NCBI GenBank assembly: GCA_002816585.1
Contig: MUCT01000036.1
Span: 1-39,677 of the forward strand
Reading direction: 5' to 3'
Length of the DNA stretch: 39,677 bases
Source: SAR202 cluster bacterium Io17-Chloro-G6
Lineage (GTDB): Bacteria; Chloroflexota; Dehalococcoidia; UBA3495
Translations under genes and position numbers: made by a program
Shown: positions 39,581 through 39,677 of the stretch, one piece after another
Numbering within the stretch: the stretch's first letter is position 1
How the letters are laid out: the number at the start of each line of letters is the position of its first letter
The notes under the pieces: model-generated
What the model was told of the DNA's origin: nothing
What the model saw: only the letters and a program-made list of their open reading frames with translations
Database searches by the model: none

Positions 39581-39677
39581 GGGAGTGGATGGGGCCCGGT
39601 GGCTCTTGCGGACTTCAAATCCGTTATGCCTCGTGACGAGCGGGGTAGGTGGGTTCGACTCCCTCGCACTCCCGCCA
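39581..39677 (+). tRNA. selC: tRNA-Sec (anticodon UCA)
   Basis: 97 bases ending in an encoded CCA at the window edge. The anticodon stem G-C-G-G-A / T-C-C-G-T holds loop CTTCAAA with anticodon TCA. The D arm has the six-bp stem and CGGT loop (bases about 39591-39606) typical of bacterial tRNA-Sec. A long variable arm follows, then a T loop TTCGACT. Acceptor plus T arm total 13 positions (8+5), as expected. Acceptor pair eight (G-G) and one T-stem pair (T-T) are mismatched. This tRNA inserts selenocysteine at UGA with SelB; selA/selB are not in the window. Confidence 0.9.

Noticed and set aside
1..39677. CRISPR arrays, insertion sequences and prophage genes
   Set aside because: No spaced direct-repeat array, transposase or phage structural gene was seen on either strand.

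Overview
This 39.7 kb window is GC-rich, gene-dense bacterial chromosome with no transposase, integrase, phage gene or CRISPR array. The mix of genes suggests Chloroflexota, most likely a SAR202/Dehalococcoidia-like free-living heterotroph. It has several divergent acetolactate-synthase-like ThDP enzymes, an LLM flavin oxidoreductase, an MmgE/PrpD protein and a large alpha/beta hydrolase. It also has a lipoprotein cupredoxin, a ferredoxin-type 2-oxoacid oxidoreductase next to E2/E3 genes, an RskA-type anti-sigma pair and a selenocysteine tRNA. The placement is inferred from gene content only; no marker phylogeny was possible.

Layout. 0.1-5 kb: cupredoxin lipoprotein, AIR-synthase/HypE-like protein, an unknown protein, a threonine-dehydratase-family enzyme, a DedA membrane protein and a monocistronic HTH microprotein with its own promoter and strong terminator. 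5-12 kb: a formamidase and ThDP enzyme pair (minus strand), a small lipoprotein, then a plus-strand ThDP enzyme, SDR and SnoaL-like cluster closed by a terminator. 12-20 kb: a promoter and a 1213-residue CHAT-STAND-TPR protein, followed on the same strand by an alpha/beta hydrolase, an LLM oxidoreductase and an MmgE/PrpD protein. 20-22.7 kb: a minus-strand unit with a near-consensus promoter, made of two DUF4242 proteins flanking a cyclase-like/TPR/LuxR regulator whose frame is interrupted by TAA. 22.9-27.6 kb: SirB1-like protein, ECF sigma factor with overlapping anti-sigma factor, a zinc-ribbon microprotein coupled to a flavodoxin-like protein, and a double-length ThyX-like protein. 27.8-35.3 kb: minus-strand central-metabolism run lpdA, korA, korB, E2, ALS-like ThDP enzyme. 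35.5-39.7 kb: tatA converging on an rlmD::maf fusion-tatB-tatC operon joined by ATGA overlaps, then thioredoxin and selC (tRNA-Sec) ending at the window edge.

Most notable points. (1) The CHAT protein lacks both residues of the expected His/Cys dyad, and a 42-bp synonymous-divergent copy of its C-terminal tail lies just after its stop codon. (2) The cyclase-like/TPR/LuxR regulator is one continuous frame from 22265 to 20628 except for one TAA. (3) The lpdA-korAB-E2-ThDP cluster has E2 and E3 but no conventional E1. (4) A ThyX-like protein has the ThyX motif split over two domains. (5) The tRNA-Sec implies that UGA recoding occurs in this genome.
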